A stretch of 5,693 bases of DNA, from assembly GCA_023249695.1 (NCBI GenBank), contig JAHFCD010000182.1, forward strand, positions 1-5,693. The letters run 5' to 3'. The notes under the pieces were generated by a model. That model was not told the DNA's origin. It made no database searches and saw nothing but the letters and a program-made list of their open reading frames with translations. This document shows, piece by piece, positions 5,135 through 5,693 of the stretch; position 1 is the first letter of the stretch, and each line of letters starts with the position of its first letter. The DNA comes from Elusimicrobiota bacterium (GTDB lineage: Bacteria > Elusimicrobiota > Elusimicrobia > UBA1565 > UBA9628). The position numbers were made by a program, and so were the translations under genes.

Positions 5135-5693
5135 TTAGGGGGTCTTTTTAAGCGCTTCCATGAGTCTCAAGGCCCAGGCGTGCCCCGGATCGAGCGTCAG
5201 GCCCTGCTCGAGCTCCTCTTTCGCTCCCGCCCTGTCGCCGAGCGAAATGCGCATCTCCGCGGCCGCGCAATAGATGACCATCGCGCCGCCCGAGGACTTG
5301 GGATCGCTCTGCCGGTAATCCGGTATGCGCTCCAGCATCTTGAACGTTTCGAGGGCGTCCGAATTCTGGTCGAGGGCCCGCTCGAGAGTCCGGTAGGCCT
5401 TGACGTCGCTGCCGAGCTCGCGCTAGAGGGCGGCGAGCGCGCGATCGGCTTCCGCGCGCTGCCAGACGGGCGCCTTGCGGACGGCGTTGGAGAGCCTCTC
5501 GGCGTAGGCGGCGGCATCGGCCGGACGCTTTTGGGCGAGGTGGAGCGCGGCGAGCCGGCGCAGGGCTTCGAGATCGTTCGGATTCCCCTCCAGCGCGCGC
5601 TTGGCGTCTTCCACGCTCGACTCGGGCGGCTCCGCCTCGGCCGCGCCGGCGGCGAGCGCCGTCCGGGCGACGCCTTCGAGCTGCTTCGGAGTC
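5135..5693 (-). pseudogene. TPR-repeat protein, C-terminal part, interrupted by an in-frame amber codon
   Basis: The frame is open from the right edge to a TAG at 5425-5423, then open again in the same register to TAA at 5137-5135. Both halves read as one helical tetratricopeptide protein, a scaffold type that binds other proteins. Before the stop are NPNDLEALRRLAALHLAQ and ADRALAAL; after it come RELGSDVKAYRTLERALDQN and LGDRAGAKEELEQGLTLDP. The stop falls where such helices often carry Tyr (LAALYRELG), so a single TAC or TAT to TAG change would explain it. Base composition does not change across the stop. Possible explanations are a nonsense mutation, a sequencing error, amber read-through, or restart at the ATG at 5338. 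The N-terminus is beyond the window and the cellular location is unknown. The stop codon overlaps a weak inverted repeat (CGCTTA 5132-5137, TAAGCG 5149-5154). Confidence 0.75.

Noticed and set aside
5132..5154. Possible terminator hairpin CGCTTA/TAAGCG at the end of the TPR gene
   Set aside because: The six-base stem is AT-containing with an 11-base loop and is followed by only a short T-run (CATTTT). It is too weak to call a terminator.

Overview
The window is about two-thirds G+C, has short intergenic gaps, and codes mostly on the minus strand. It looks like a bacterial chromosome with a Gram-negative-type envelope: a TRAP-type periplasmic binding protein, an ArnT-type lipid-linked sugar transferase, Sec signal peptides and a TPR protein. 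The Ala/Pro/Ser-rich secreted protein at the left edge, with its signal peptide ending near 'AWSQ', resembles proteins I associate with GC-rich Elusimicrobiota. That assignment is a low-confidence inference, not something the sequence proves.

Layout, left to right. Positions 1-227 (minus) are the N-terminus of an unidentified secreted protein that runs off the window. Positions 228-366 are a divergent promoter region. Positions 367-1161 (plus) encode an RDD-family membrane protein with an unusual pilin-like C-terminal domain. One base later, and convergent, lies an ArnT/PMT-family glycosyltransferase (1163-2803, minus) that starts at a TTG overlapping the stop of a zinc-binding MDR dehydrogenase (2800-3801, minus). 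Upstream of that is a DctP-type TRAP solute-binding protein (3843-4910, minus). A 224-bp intergenic region with two inverted repeats separates it from a TPR protein (5135-5693, minus) that runs off the right edge and is broken by an in-frame amber codon.

The binding protein, dehydrogenase and glycosyltransferase lie head to tail on the minus strand, with a 41-bp gap and a 4-bp overlap. The last two are very probably co-transcribed. No shared pathway is evident. The binding protein has no DctQ/DctM membrane partners in view and lacks both arginines usually used to hold a carboxylate ligand.

The most informative signals are: (1) the amber codon in an otherwise continuous TPR reading frame; (2) -10-like boxes lying 6-9 bases before three start codons, suggesting leaderless mRNAs; (3) the RDD/pilin-like fusion; and (4) the non-canonical binding protein. 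I see no CRISPR array, mobile element, rRNA or tRNA, and no clear evidence of a wholly new defence or metabolic system.
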